Shown: positions 1 to 7,494, numbered from the stretch's first letter. The stretch: DNA of 20,510 nucleotides from JBBIGV01 sp037447335 (GCA_037447335.1 JBBIGV010000064.1:1-20510); one strand, 5' to 3'. The notes: generated from the sequence alone by a model not told the origin. Translations and numbers: made by a program.

Positions 1-38
1 GTTGTTAAAATTATTTGATATAAGTTTAGGGTGTCCCA

Positions 39-910
39 ATGCGTAAGTCAGGAAATATATCTTTTATTTAAAATTCAGCTTATTAATATTCTTATTCGTG
101 TCGTGCGGTAAAGAAGAAAATCAGACTCCTGCTCCCCGTGAAAATCAGGTTAACACGGAGAATGCATTTGCACCGAGAATAAAATCAGAGGTTCAGATGA
201 TTTATGAGTTTAACAAAGAGGAGAATAGTTGGTCTGAAAAAGGTTTTAAATCGAGGGAAATTGAATATGATTCCAGAGGGAATACAACTGTTTCAAATAA
301 TTTCAGACGAGACGGACGCCTGCACAACAGAGCGATCTATCAGTACGATCCGAATGGAAACATCACAGAAATTGCCTGGAAGGATTCATCCGCCTCGTTA
401 TTCTATCGGGATTCATATGAATATAATCAACAGGATTTGTTATCGAGGATAACCCGATATGATTCCATCGGTGCGGTAAACAGCCGTTTTTTTTATAAAT
501 ATGATGCTAACGGAAACAGAATTGAGCTCATCGGTTATACCGAAACAGCAGAAGTTATGCAGACAACTTATTACAGATATGATAACAATGTTTTACAAGA
601 AGAACTATTTTATGCGCCCGATGGAAGTTTCTCATCAAAAACCGTTTTCTCGTATGATGACAAGGGGAATAATATCAGTTTTACACGTTTAAATCAGGAT
701 GAGTCTATCGTTTTCCACTATGAATTTATCTATGATGATGATAACCGCCTGGTAGAAGAAAGAAGATATAGTGCCGGAAAAAGTTTGCAGCATCTTATTA
801 AATATACTTATAACGAAAGAGGTCTGTTAATTGAAGAGGAATATACTGATTCAGATGAAGAGCCATTCAGGCGTTTTACTTATTCATATGAACTTTATGA
901 AGATAATTGA
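39..910 (+). CDS. YD-repeat lipoprotein with a probable one-base frameshift in its signal peptide
   Basis: The body is open from codon 47 to the stop at 908-910. The only listed standard start in that frame is GTG at 98, but this falls inside a lipobox: the frame reads hydrophobic residues ending L-F-V-S-C at 92-106, then G-K-E-E-N. A better start lies upstream in another frame: ATG at 39 with AGGG at 28-31 seven bases before it, followed by a basic R-K, then a stop. One extra A at the AA of 45-46 would join it to the body and give a typical lipoprotein signal with Cys at about residue 23. The mature part has about eight degenerate repeats of the form Y-x-Y-D-x-x-G-N, roughly every 26 residues, related to the YD/RHS repeats of secreted proteins. 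It is much shorter than RHS toxins and has no visible toxin domain. Role unknown; probably a surface or periplasmic lipoprotein. The lipobox and repeats are seen; the frameshift is inference. Confidence 0.7.
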
Positions 911-1051
911 GCCAGATCAGCTTTTCTGTGAAGAATAATTGCATTTAACTGTTATCACCTGCTGCATACTATGTGGAAATTAGCTAAGATATAGCGTAAT
1001 TTTATAAATAAGATAATTTCTATTTTTTTAGAATAAACTTTTAGATAGAAG
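911..1051. other. Intergenic AT-rich gap before the GWxTD gene
   Basis: These 141 bases hold no gene. I found no convincing hairpin with a T-run and no promoter that matches either the sigma70 or the Bacteroidota (TTTG / TAnnTTTG) consensus well enough to call. A promoter for the following gene is likely here but cannot be placed from sequence alone. Confidence 0.4.
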
Positions 1052-2419
1052 ATGAAAAAAAATAATATAATATTCGTTCTGCTTTTCCCTTGCCTGCTTT
1101 TTGCGCAACAAAGTAAATTCGAGTTTGAATTTGATTATGCACAATTTGCGTATGATGAGGGCTCAAATTTTATAGAATTCTATTATTCTTTCGATCAAAA
1201 CAGCCTGCTTCATGAAAAAACCGATTCGTCTGTTATTCTTGAAGGAATTTTGGAGGTTCAGATATCTGATTCAGCAATACAAAATGAAATCATTAAACAA
1301 GAATGGATAATTTCACACGAAATTTTCGATGATGAGGAAAAGGGAAAGAGCCTTGTTGGAGTGGTGAGCTTTGTGCTGCCGAAAGGGATTTATAAGTGTG
1401 TCGTAGTTGGTAAGGATGCCCCTAATAGTAGTATTAACAGAGCCTATACAGAATACATCAGGGTTGAGCCATTTATAGGGGGAAATATTTCTATTAGCGA
1501 TATACAGCTTGCATCTAAAATTATTCAGAATAATGCTAACAGCTCTTCAATCTTCTACAAGAATAGTTATGAAGTTGTCCCGATACCTGGTTCGATTTTT
1601 GGAGAAAATCAGCCCGTAGTATTCCATTATTTTGAATTATATAACCTCAATGTGATAAAACATCAGGAGGCTGTAAGGCTTAATACAATAGTGGTTAACA
1701 GCCTTGGAAATCCGGTCTTTAACAAATCAAAGATGATTAAACCGTCTGCAGGTTCAAGAGTAGAGGTAGGAACTGTTATAGTTCATAAACTTCCTACGGA
1801 TACTTATACACTTATAATCGCGCTAATAGACAGTATTGGAAACTATGGCGTGACATCATCAAAAAGATTTTATGTCTATAATCCTTCAATAGCAGTTGAA
1901 CAAACAACGCCGGAAGGTCTTTCAGGTGCATTTTTATCTCACTTCGGCGTAATGTCGGAAGAAGAAACGGATGATCTGTTCGAAAAATCAAGATATATTG
2001 CAACTGTAAGTGAATTAGATCAATACAAAAAATTGACAAGTATTGAAGGTAAGCGGGAATTCTTATATCAATTCTGGAAATTGCGCAATCCCAATCCATT
2101 AGATGATAGAAACACACATTATTTAAATTATCTTAGCCGGATTGAGGCTAGTAATCAACAATTCAGCACTTTAGGCAGAACAGGCTGGAAGACCGACCGT
2201 GGAAGGGTGCTGATAACCTACGGAGAACCAAATGATATCGAACGTTTTCCAAGTCAGACCGATGTAAGACCTTATGAAATATGGCATTATCATGATATAG
2301 AAGGGGGAGTAATTTTTGTGTTTGCTGATTTAACCGGATTGGATTATACTCTATTGCATTCAACTTTACGAGGTGAAATAAGAGATGATGCCTGGGTTAG
2401 AAGGATCTATGTGAGGTAA
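1052..2419 (+). CDS. Secreted GWxTD domain-containing protein
   Basis: This 455-residue protein begins with a cleavable-looking signal peptide (M-K-K-N-N, then a hydrophobic stretch to about residue 18 ending F-A-Q-Q), so it is exported. The C-terminal third holds the signature G-W-K-T-D at residues 378-382, followed by R-G-R-V-L-I-T-Y-G-E-P, the hallmark of the GWxTD domain found in secreted proteins of Bacteroidota, Ignavibacteria and Acidobacteria. The N-terminal 290 residues look like beta-rich extracytoplasmic domains. The function of the family is not established to my knowledge; I assign none. The ATG at 1052 is preferred because the signal peptide starts there, although there is only a weak ribosome binding site (AGATAGAAG). 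It ends 78 bases before the acyltransferase gene. Confidence 0.85.
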   Translation: MKKNNIIFVLLFPCLLFAQQSKFEFEFDYAQFAYDEGSNFIEFYYSFDQNSLLHEKTDSSVILEGILEVQISDSAIQNEIIKQEWIISHEIFDDEEKGKSLVGVVSFVLPKGIYKCVVVGKDAPNSSINRAYTEYIRVEPFIGGNISISDIQLASKIIQNNANSSSIFYKNSYEVVPIPGSIFGENQPVVFHYFELYNLNVIKHQEAVRLNTIVVNSLGNPVFNKSKMIKPSAGSRVEVGTVIVHKLPTDTYTLIIALIDSIGNYGVTSSKRFYVYNPSIAVEQTTPEGLSGAFLSHFGVMSEEETDDLFEKSRYIATVSELDQYKKLTSIEGKREFLYQFWKLRNPNPLDDRNTHYLNYLSRIEASNQQFSTLGRTGWKTDRGRVLITYGEPNDIERFPSQTDVRPYEIWHYHDIEGGVIFVFADLTGLDYTLLHSTLRGEIRDDAWVRRIYVR

Positions 2420-2497
2420 CTTTAATATATATAAAAATATTTTTGTATCAATATAAACACGAAAGTGCGGATCACTGAAATAATAAGGTAGATGTAA

Positions 2498-3367
2498 TTG
2501 AGGTATTTTATTGAGCAAGCCCTGTTTTTAGTATTGAGCCGCTTTTTCAGATTTTTCGGCATTAAAACTGCCCGTAGATTAGCCGCTCCGATGGCATATT
2601 TCTTTTTTTATATACTTCCTGTCAGAAAAAAAACCGTTCTTGAAAATCTTGCTATTGCATTCCCTGATAAATCTTCTGATGAGAGATATCAATTAGCCTT
2701 TAATTGTTATAAAAGTTTTGCCGTTAGTCTTGTAGAAATATTATATATGCCATCACTGACGCCAGAGCATATGAAGAAAATGGTCGACTGTCCTAATAAA
2801 GAACTTATAGTAAAAAGTTATAATGAAGGTAAAGGTGTAATACTTCTGTCTGCTCATTTTGGCAATTGGGAGTATGTGGCGGCATCGGTAAGCTTACAGA
2901 TTGGAATACCTTTTTCAGTTATTGTAAAACCACAAAGTAATCCCTACGTCAATAACTGGATGAATCGGGTTAGAACGCAATATATTAATAAAGTAGTTCC
3001 TTTAGGGATTTCAATTAGGAATGTCTATAAAGAATTAAGCAGTAAAAATATTGTTGCTATGGTAGCTGATCAGCGAGGGCCCGCCGAAGGTTTGCGAGTA
3101 AAATTTTTTGGAAGAGATTCAGCAGTTTATTCAGGTCCGGCAATGTTAGCTTTGAAAACAAGCGCCCCGATTATTTTTGGTGTTGCTATCAGGCAGGCTG
3201 ATTATTCGTATGAAATCGTTCTTCAGAAAATTGATCAGTCTAACCTGCCTGATGATGAAGAAGGAAAAGTTCGTGGGCTAAGCCAGCGGCATATATCATT
3301 TCTCGAATCAATAATCAGGCAGCATCCCGAACAGTGGTTTTGGATGCATAAGAGATGGAAGTATTAA
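2498..3367 (+). CDS. LpxL/HtrB-family lipid A acyltransferase
   Basis: This 289-residue protein belongs to the family that transfers an acyl chain to lipid A precursors or related lipids at the inner membrane. The N terminus is hydrophobic and basic, as in LpxL. The catalytic H-x4-E motif is H120-F-G-N-W-E125, followed by D-Q-R at 191-193, the segment V-K-F-F-G-R at about 201-206, and the closing F-W-M-H-K-R-W near residue 281, all usual for the family. Length is close to the usual 290-310. The start is TTG at 2498 with AAGGT at 2485-2489 eight bases upstream; an ATG at 2492 is followed at once by a TAA in the same frame. The stop overlaps the next gene by one base in TAATG, suggesting coupled translation with the glycosyltransferase. 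The exact acceptor and acyl chain cannot be read from the sequence. Confidence 0.88.
   Translation: MRYFIEQALFLVLSRFFRFFGIKTARRLAAPMAYFFFYILPVRKKTVLENLAIAFPDKSSDERYQLAFNCYKSFAVSLVEILYMPSLTPEHMKKMVDCPNKELIVKSYNEGKGVILLSAHFGNWEYVAASVSLQIGIPFSVIVKPQSNPYVNNWMNRVRTQYINKVVPLGISIRNVYKELSSKNIVAMVADQRGPAEGLRVKFFGRDSAVYSGPAMLALKTSAPIIFGVAIRQADYSYEIVLQKIDQSNLPDDEEGKVRGLSQRHISFLESIIRQHPEQWFWMHKRWKY
3357..3361 (+). promoter_or_regulatory. Ribosome binding site deciding the glycosyltransferase start
   Basis: GGAAG lies five bases before ATG 3367. It overlaps the alternative start ATG 3355-3357, so it cannot serve that one. This favours the TAATG-coupled start. Confidence 0.5.
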
Positions 3368-4401
3368 TGCCAAATCATAATGACATAGAGAAGATACTAG
3401 TAATACAAACTGCGTTTATTGGCGATGCAATTCTTACTCTACCCATGCTGCAGGAGTTGAGGAGGAAAAATCCGGATGCTCAAATTGATATAATTGCAAT
3501 TCCATCAACCAAAGAAATTTTTGAAGCTTCGGCTGCAGTAACCTCCGTTATAGTTCTCGACAAAAGAGGCAGTCACAAGTCCATTTATCAATTCATATTA
3601 TTCTGTAAGGAAATAAGAAAAAAAAACTATACAAAAATTTATTCTCCCCATCGTTCATTCAGATCTGCTTTTATTGTGATGCAGTCAGGCGTACGTGAAA
3701 CTTACGGGTTTTCTTCCGCCAGCCTGAAATTTGTTTATAAGAATATTGTCGAGTATCAATTGAACCAGCATGAAGTAAAGAGAAATCTTATGCTTGCAGG
3801 TTTCGATGTTAGTGGTGATAATTGGAAAATATTTCCTTCTTTGAAAGCAAATAATGATGACAAATTAATTGCCGAACAATTCTTTGCAGGCTTAAACAAA
3901 AAGGCTTTGTTTGCTGCAGTAGCTCCTAATAGTATATGGGGCACAAAAATTTACCCCAAAGAATTTTACATCGAAATAATTAAATATTTGATTTCTGAAT
4001 CATTCCACGTACTGCTAATCGGAGGGGATCGGGATACAAAATTGTGCGATGAAATAGCTAAAGAATTTAATGGTAGTGTCAGCTCAGCAGCCGGCAAATT
4101 CAGTATTCTTCAATCAATAGAGATATTAAGACGCACAAGCATATTAATTAGTAATGATAGTTCCCCGACACATATGGGTATGTGTGCTGATATCCCGGTA
4201 TTAACTATTTTTTGTTCAACTTCCCCGCTTTTCGGTTTTTATCCTTATAATGAGAAAAGTGATTTTGTGAGTTATGACGATCTGTCATGCAAACCTTGCG
4301 GAATACATGGTTACAGCCAATGCCCGCTTGATCATTTTAACTGTGCAAATAAATTAAAGCCAGATAAGATTATTGAAAAGCTAAGAAGTATGCTTGTGTA
4401 A
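3367..4401 (+). CDS. Glycosyltransferase family 9 protein, ADP-heptose:LPS heptosyltransferase type
   Basis: A GT-B fold sugar transferase of the WaaF/WaaC type, expected to add heptose or a related sugar to the lipopolysaccharide core at the cytoplasmic face of the inner membrane. Evidence: the N-terminal I-G-D-A-I-L-T-L-P motif near residues 18-26, the central P-N-S-I-W-G-T-K segment, and the nucleotide-sugar site S-N-D-S-S-P-T-H-M-G in the C-terminal half. The tail carries several cysteines (C-K-P-C-G and later C-P, N-C), as in many heptosyltransferases. I place the start at ATG 3367, which overlaps the acyltransferase stop in TAATG and has GGAAG at 3357-3361; ATG 3355 is also in frame and would add four residues. 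Pairing with the lipid A acyltransferase supports a role in LPS building. The sugar specificity is inferred from family only. Confidence 0.85.
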   Translation: MPNHNDIEKILVIQTAFIGDAILTLPMLQELRRKNPDAQIDIIAIPSTKEIFEASAAVTSVIVLDKRGSHKSIYQFILFCKEIRKKNYTKIYSPHRSFRSAFIVMQSGVRETYGFSSASLKFVYKNIVEYQLNQHEVKRNLMLAGFDVSGDNWKIFPSLKANNDDKLIAEQFFAGLNKKALFAAVAPNSIWGTKIYPKEFYIEIIKYLISESFHVLLIGGDRDTKLCDEIAKEFNGSVSSAAGKFSILQSIEILRRTSILISNDSSPTHMGMCADIPVLTIFCSTSPLFGFYPYNEKSDFVSYDDLSCKPCGIHGYSQCPLDHFNCANKLKPDKIIEKLRSMLV

Positions 4402-4463
4402 AGAATTCTTATCAGGTATTTCCGTAAAAATCCTTTAAATTATGTCAAAGAATTTTATTAAAA

Positions 4464-5300
4464 ATGGATTTTAAAAAATTAAAAGAGATTAAAAATTTTT
4501 TCATTTTAATTGTGCCTGAAGGTCGCGGAACAAGTGCAAAGCAGCGTAAAGTGTCCTCATTCAGGCTATTGGTAATTATGTCTGCTTATTCAGTTCTTGT
4601 AGCGTTTTTGGGATTTTTATTCCTTAATATTACCCCGGTGAAGGATTGGATTTTCCCGTCTTCGGGTCTTTCAAGCCAGGAAGTTCAACAAATAAATGAT
4701 CTGAATGAAAAAGTAATCTTTCTTGCTAAGGAGATGGAATCTTTGAAATCAACTAATGAACGGCTTAGATTTGCCATGCATCTGGGTGATAGTTTGCTGA
4801 TTGATTCTTTAATTAAAAGTGCCGATACCTCATCCGGATTAAATACCGGGAAGAAAACAGGCGGGAGTATTATTTCTGTTTTTAGAAAGATTATAAAAAA
4901 TAATATACCCCGGGATTTAATACAGGATTCTCAATATTATTTAATCAGACCGGTAACCGGTTATGTAAGCCGGGACTTTAACACCGATAAAGGTCATTTC
5001 GGGATGGACTTTGTTGTAAAAACCGGAACCCCGGTTGTTAGTGCTGCTAATGGTTATGTTTTATTTTCCGGGTATACAGTAAAAGACGGATATATGATAA
5101 TTATTGCTCATCCGGGCGATCTGGTTACAATATATAAACATTGCTCTGTACTTTTAAAAAAGGAAAGAGATAGAGTTTTACAGGGAGAACTCGTAGCACT
5201 TAGTGGAAATACAGGCGAGATTACAACCGGACCGCATCTGCATTTTGAAGTTTGGTATGATGGACGCCCTGTTGATCCTAAAAAGTATTTTATCAACTAA
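4464..5300 (+). CDS. Membrane-anchored M23 family peptidase (murein endopeptidase)
   Basis: A 278-residue protein with a short basic cytoplasmic N terminus, one membrane segment at about 34-56, a likely coiled coil at about 73-103, and a C-terminal LytM/M23 zinc peptidase domain from about 160. Zinc ligands are visible: H178 and D182 in H-F-G-M-D, and H258-L-H260 in the H-x-H motif, with a further histidine at H226. All expected metal and catalytic residues are present, so it is probably active rather than a degenerate activator of the EnvC type. It should cleave peptide cross-links of peptidoglycan in the periplasm. It is 18 bases from a bactofilin gene; M23 peptidase and bactofilin pairs set cell shape in other bacteria (CcmA with Csd proteins in Helicobacter pylori), so a shape or wall-remodelling role is likely. 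No good ribosome binding site is seen before ATG 4464. Confidence 0.88.
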   Translation: MDFKKLKEIKNFFILIVPEGRGTSAKQRKVSSFRLLVIMSAYSVLVAFLGFLFLNITPVKDWIFPSSGLSSQEVQQINDLNEKVIFLAKEMESLKSTNERLRFAMHLGDSLLIDSLIKSADTSSGLNTGKKTGGSIISVFRKIIKNNIPRDLIQDSQYYLIRPVTGYVSRDFNTDKGHFGMDFVVKTGTPVVSAANGYVLFSGYTVKDGYMIIIAHPGDLVTIYKHCSVLLKKERDRVLQGELVALSGNTGEITTGPHLHFEVWYDGRPVDPKKYFIN

Positions 5301-5303
5301 TCT

Positions 5304-5311
5304 GAAAGGAG
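5304..5311 (+). promoter_or_regulatory. Ribosome binding site supporting a TTG start for the bactofilin gene
   Basis: GAAAGGAG is a strong Shine-Dalgarno match. It lies seven bases from TTG 5319 and thirteen from the next in-frame start, ATG 5325, so spacing favours TTG. Confidence 0.55.
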
Positions 5312-5318
5312 AATAGAA

Positions 5319-5699
5319 TTGAAGATGAAAAATGTAAACGAATCTAAAGACGAGTTCACAATTATCAGCTCAGGTGTAACTATTGAGGGGAAGGTTAGCT
5401 GCAACGGTAACATTCGCATTGATGGAAATGTTAAGGGAGACGTAATTGCCAAAGGTAATATCACAATTGGTGAGACCGGAGAGGTAAATGGACAGGTGCA
5501 GGCAGATGTTATTACTTTAGGCGGAAATATTTTCGGTTCGGTTAATGCTAAAGAGAAGATCATTCTTGAGTCTAAATCTGTTCTCAAAGGTGATCTGTCA
5601 ACCCGGATTCTCGTGATCGAAGCAGGTGCTAAGTTTGATGGAAAGAGTACTATGAGTAGTTCAAAGGAGCAGCCTGTTCATCCACCACAGGGCGGATAA
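5319..5699 (+). CDS. Bactofilin (polymer-forming cytoskeletal protein)
   Basis: A 126-residue protein with the bactofilin core: successive short beta-strand turns rich in G-x-V/I, including G-N-I-R-I-D-G-N-V-K-G-D-V near residues 30-42, which is the family's characteristic segment. The core predicts a right-handed beta-helix that polymerises without nucleotide. A short charged N-terminal tail and a flexible S/P/Q-rich C-terminal tail flank it, the usual layout; there is no membrane segment. Bactofilins scaffold wall enzymes, and the gene directly upstream is an M23 peptidase, its common partner. The stop is one base before the atpZ start, so the two are probably co-transcribed. The start is TTG 5319; ATG 5325 would shorten the protein by two residues. 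Confidence 0.9.
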   Translation: MKMKNVNESKDEFTIISSGVTIEGKVSCNGNIRIDGNVKGDVIAKGNITIGETGEVNGQVQADVITLGGNIFGSVNAKEKIILESKSVLKGDLSTRILVIEAGAKFDGKSTMSSSKEQPVHPPQGG

Positions 5700-5700
5700 A

Positions 5701-5952
5701 TTGAATAAAAAAAAAGAGTCTGACAGCCTGATTGGTATTTCAAAAGAAATTGCGCCTTATCTGGGTATGGGGGTTCAGCTCGCAGCTACTATAGTAATTA
5801 TGCTCTTTATTGGAAATTGGCTGGACAAAAAATTCGACGAAAAACCATTATTTACAATAATTTTTGCGATTCTGGGGGTAATAACGGGTATGTATAATCT
5901 TATCAGAACTGCACTTAGCATTGGAAAGAAATCAAATAAGCAAGAAAAATAG
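5701..5952 (+). CDS. atpZ: AtpZ/AtpI-family F-ATPase accessory membrane protein
   Basis: An 83-residue protein with two membrane helices (about 21-40 and 48-70) separated by a short basic-acidic loop, G-N-W-L-D-K-K-F, which is typical of the AtpZ/AtpI family encoded at the head of F-type ATP synthase operons. Such proteins are thought to aid c-ring assembly or Mg2+ supply; which applies here is not visible. Translation starts at TTG 5701, one base after the bactofilin stop, with only a weak GGGCGG upstream. Its 3' end overlaps the next reading frame by 32 bases. The call rests on family features and its position directly upstream of atpB. Confidence 0.8.
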   Translation: MNKKKESDSLIGISKEIAPYLGMGVQLAATIVIMLFIGNWLDKKFDEKPLFTIIFAILGVITGMYNLIRTALSIGKKSNKQEK

Positions 5953-6325
5953 AATTGGCTTCGCAGCCTGGGTGATAGTAGTAGCTTTTTTATTGGCTTT
6001 TTTGATTATGCTATTCAGATATTTAAATATCCTCACAGAAGAGCTTTTTGTTAATTTTATTACCGCTAAAATACTTACAACAATACATTTCTTCGCAGGC
6101 TATGCTTTGATGGGCGCAGGGTTAAAAAAAGCTGATAAATCATTCATCAAAATAGTTTTTGGCGGCATGGTAATCAGGTTGTTTTTGATGCTGGGCGCGA
6201 TTTTCATGGGTCAAAAATTATTGAATGTTAGGGATAATTCTTTTATCTTTTTAGTCTTTATTTTCTACTTTTATTACTTAACACTGGAAATATATTACCT
6301 TTCGAAAAAGGCAATAAAAAAATAG
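5921..6325 (+). CDS. AtpI-like four-helix membrane protein of the ATP synthase operon
   Basis: A 134-residue, very hydrophobic protein with four predicted membrane helices (about 14-34, 47-66, 76-97 and 106-127) and lysine-rich ends. Four helices of this length and the place between atpZ and atpB match the ATP synthase subunit I family, although I see no diagnostic motif and rely on context. The start is uncertain: the only candidate that keeps the first helix whole is TTG 5921, which overlaps atpZ by 32 bases and has no clear ribosome binding site; the next is a GTG within helix 1. The stop is one base before the atpB ATG, so it is very likely translated as part of this operon. It could instead be an unrelated small membrane protein carried in the operon. 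Confidence 0.62.
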   Translation: MERNQISKKNRIGFAAWVIVVAFLLAFLIMLFRYLNILTEELFVNFITAKILTTIHFFAGYALMGAGLKKADKSFIKIVFGGMVIRLFLMLGAIFMGQKLLNVRDNSFIFLVFIFYFYYLTLEIYYLSKKAIKK

Positions 6326-6326
6326 A

Positions 6327-7169
6327 ATGAATACTGATACAACATCCGTGCTTTCAGAAACTGTTGCTACATCCCAGGCTCCACACCAGGATAATAGCTG
6401 GATAATGCACCACATTATGGATGGCAATTATCTTGATTTTATGCCTTTTTTTAAGATTTATCTGCCAACCTTTGAGCTATTTGGTATTCATATCGCTATC
6501 ACCCGTCATGTTGTGTTTTTATTTATTGCGGCTATACTTCTCGTGCTACTAATGCGATATGTAGCCAGGAGTTATAAAGAATCGTTAATTCCCAAAGGGG
6601 CAGCCAATTTTTTTGAAGTTATTATTCTTTTTGTAAGGGATGAAATAGCACGCCCCACTATCGGAAAGGGTTATGAAAAATTTCTGCCATATTTGCTCAC
6701 TGCATTTTTCTTTATTCTTATAAGTAATTTTCTTGGCTTAATACCATTTTCTGCAACCGTAACAAGTAATATTGCAGTTACATCTGTACTTGCGATTTTT
6801 TCATTTGTTGTAATTCAGTATGGAGGCATAAAAAACAACGGTTGGTTTGGTTACTTCAAAGGATTAATACCTCATGGTATTCCGGTTTTTCTTTTACCTA
6901 TTATGGTGGTTGTGGAATTTATAGGATTATTTACAAAACCCTTTGCGCTGGCTATTCGTCTTTTTGCGAATCTGACTGCGGGTCATATAGTAATTTATGC
7001 TCTTATAAGTTTGATTTTTGTAATGCAATCATATTACATCGCGCCCGTTTCGGTAGGAATGGCGCTCTTTATATATTTGCTTGAAATACTTGTTGCTTTA
7101 CTTCAGGCATATATTTTTACAATGCTGTCCTCATTATTTATCGGGATGGCAGTACATCAGGATCATTAA
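6327..7169 (+). CDS. atpB: ATP synthase F0 subunit a
   Basis: A 280-residue membrane protein that forms the proton half-channels beside the c-ring. The essential arginine is R211 in L-A-I-R-L-F-A-N-L-T-A-G-H, the family's most conserved segment, and H220 and Q260 fall at positions conserved in many subunits a. Five to six helices follow an N-terminal region of about 55 residues, longer than in Escherichia coli and without a clear cleavable signal; a histidine- and acid-rich stretch (M-H-H-I-M-D-G) precedes helix 1, as is common in this phylum. ATG 6327 follows the previous stop after one base. The gene lies 46 bases before atpE. Confidence 0.96.
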   Translation: MNTDTTSVLSETVATSQAPHQDNSWIMHHIMDGNYLDFMPFFKIYLPTFELFGIHIAITRHVVFLFIAAILLVLLMRYVARSYKESLIPKGAANFFEVIILFVRDEIARPTIGKGYEKFLPYLLTAFFFILISNFLGLIPFSATVTSNIAVTSVLAIFSFVVIQYGGIKNNGWFGYFKGLIPHGIPVFLLPIMVVVEFIGLFTKPFALAIRLFANLTAGHIVIYALISLIFVMQSYYIAPVSVGMALFIYLLEILVALLQAYIFTMLSSLFIGMAVHQDH

Positions 7170-7203
7170 AAAACATTAATAAATAAATATACAATTCAAC
7201 AAT

Positions 7204-7210
7204 AAGGAGG
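7204..7210 (+). promoter_or_regulatory. Perfect Shine-Dalgarno site of atpE
   Basis: AAGGAGG, fully complementary to the usual 16S rRNA 3' end, lies five bases before the atpE ATG. It is the strongest site in the operon, fitting the need for many c subunits per enzyme. Confidence 0.75.
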
Positions 7211-7215
7211 ATCAG

Positions 7216-7434
7216 ATGGATTTTGCTGCATTAGCCGCCGGTATAGGTGCCGGATTAACAATTATAGGAGCAGCTCTTGGTATTGGTAAATTAGCAGGCG
7301 CTGCTATGGATGCAAGCGGAAGACAGCCCGAAGCTGCCGGTACTATAAGAGTATCAATGATTATTGCTGCTGCTCTTATAGAAGGTATTGCACTCTTTTC
7401 ACTTGTGATCTGCTTCCAGTTAGCAGGTAAATAA
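7216..7434 (+). CDS. atpE: ATP synthase F0 subunit c
   Basis: A 72-residue hairpin of two membrane helices. The glycine-rich helix 1 (about 7-28) is followed by the polar loop R36-Q-P that contacts gamma and epsilon, and helix 2 carries the ion-carrying carboxylate E56 in A-L-I-E-G-I-A-L-F. Residues around E56 lack the polar pattern of sodium-binding c rings (for example, the residue after Glu is Gly rather than Ser or Thr, and there is no Gln in the matching part of helix 1), so proton coupling is inferred. The translation signal is the strongest in the operon and a hairpin lies just after the stop; both could raise c yield relative to the other subunits. Confidence 0.97.
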   Translation: MDFAALAAGIGAGLTIIGAALGIGKLAGAAMDASGRQPEAAGTIRVSMIIAAALIEGIALFSLVICFQLAGK

Positions 7435-7437
7435 TTT

Positions 7438-7467
7438 ATTGAAGGAGTGTGAATACACTCCTTTAAT
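7438..7467 (+). promoter_or_regulatory. Hairpin between atpE and atpF (processing site or attenuator)
   Basis: A 13-pair stem: AAGGAGTGT at 7442-7450 pairs perfectly with ACACTCCTT at 7455-7463 around the loop GAAT, and four more pairs (one G-U) extend it outward. TTTT at 7467-7470 follows. It begins four bases after the atpE stop and ends 14 bases before the atpF ribosome binding site (AAAAGGA at 7481-7487). It could protect the 3' end of an atpE message or partly stop transcription; sequence does not tell which. Confidence 0.65.
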
Positions 7468-7494
7468 TTTCAATTTAACCAAAAGGATATATTC

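Noticed and set aside
1..46. Open frame from TTG 2 to TAA 44 as the tail of an upstream gene
   Set aside because: Only 14 codons are visible and nothing in them identifies a gene.
2420..2450. AT palindrome (AAAAATATTTTT) after the GWxTD gene as a terminator
   Set aside because: The stem has no G-C pairs and no clear T-run after it; it is what AT-rich DNA gives by chance.
3367..4401. Signs of horizontal transfer in the glycosyltransferase/acyltransferase pair
   Set aside because: Base composition and codon use look like the neighbouring genes by eye, and there are no mobile-element remains.
7441..7470. atpE-atpF hairpin as a full transcription terminator
   Set aside because: The T-run is only four bases long and is preceded by AA, and essential genes of the same complex follow; partial termination or RNA processing fits better.
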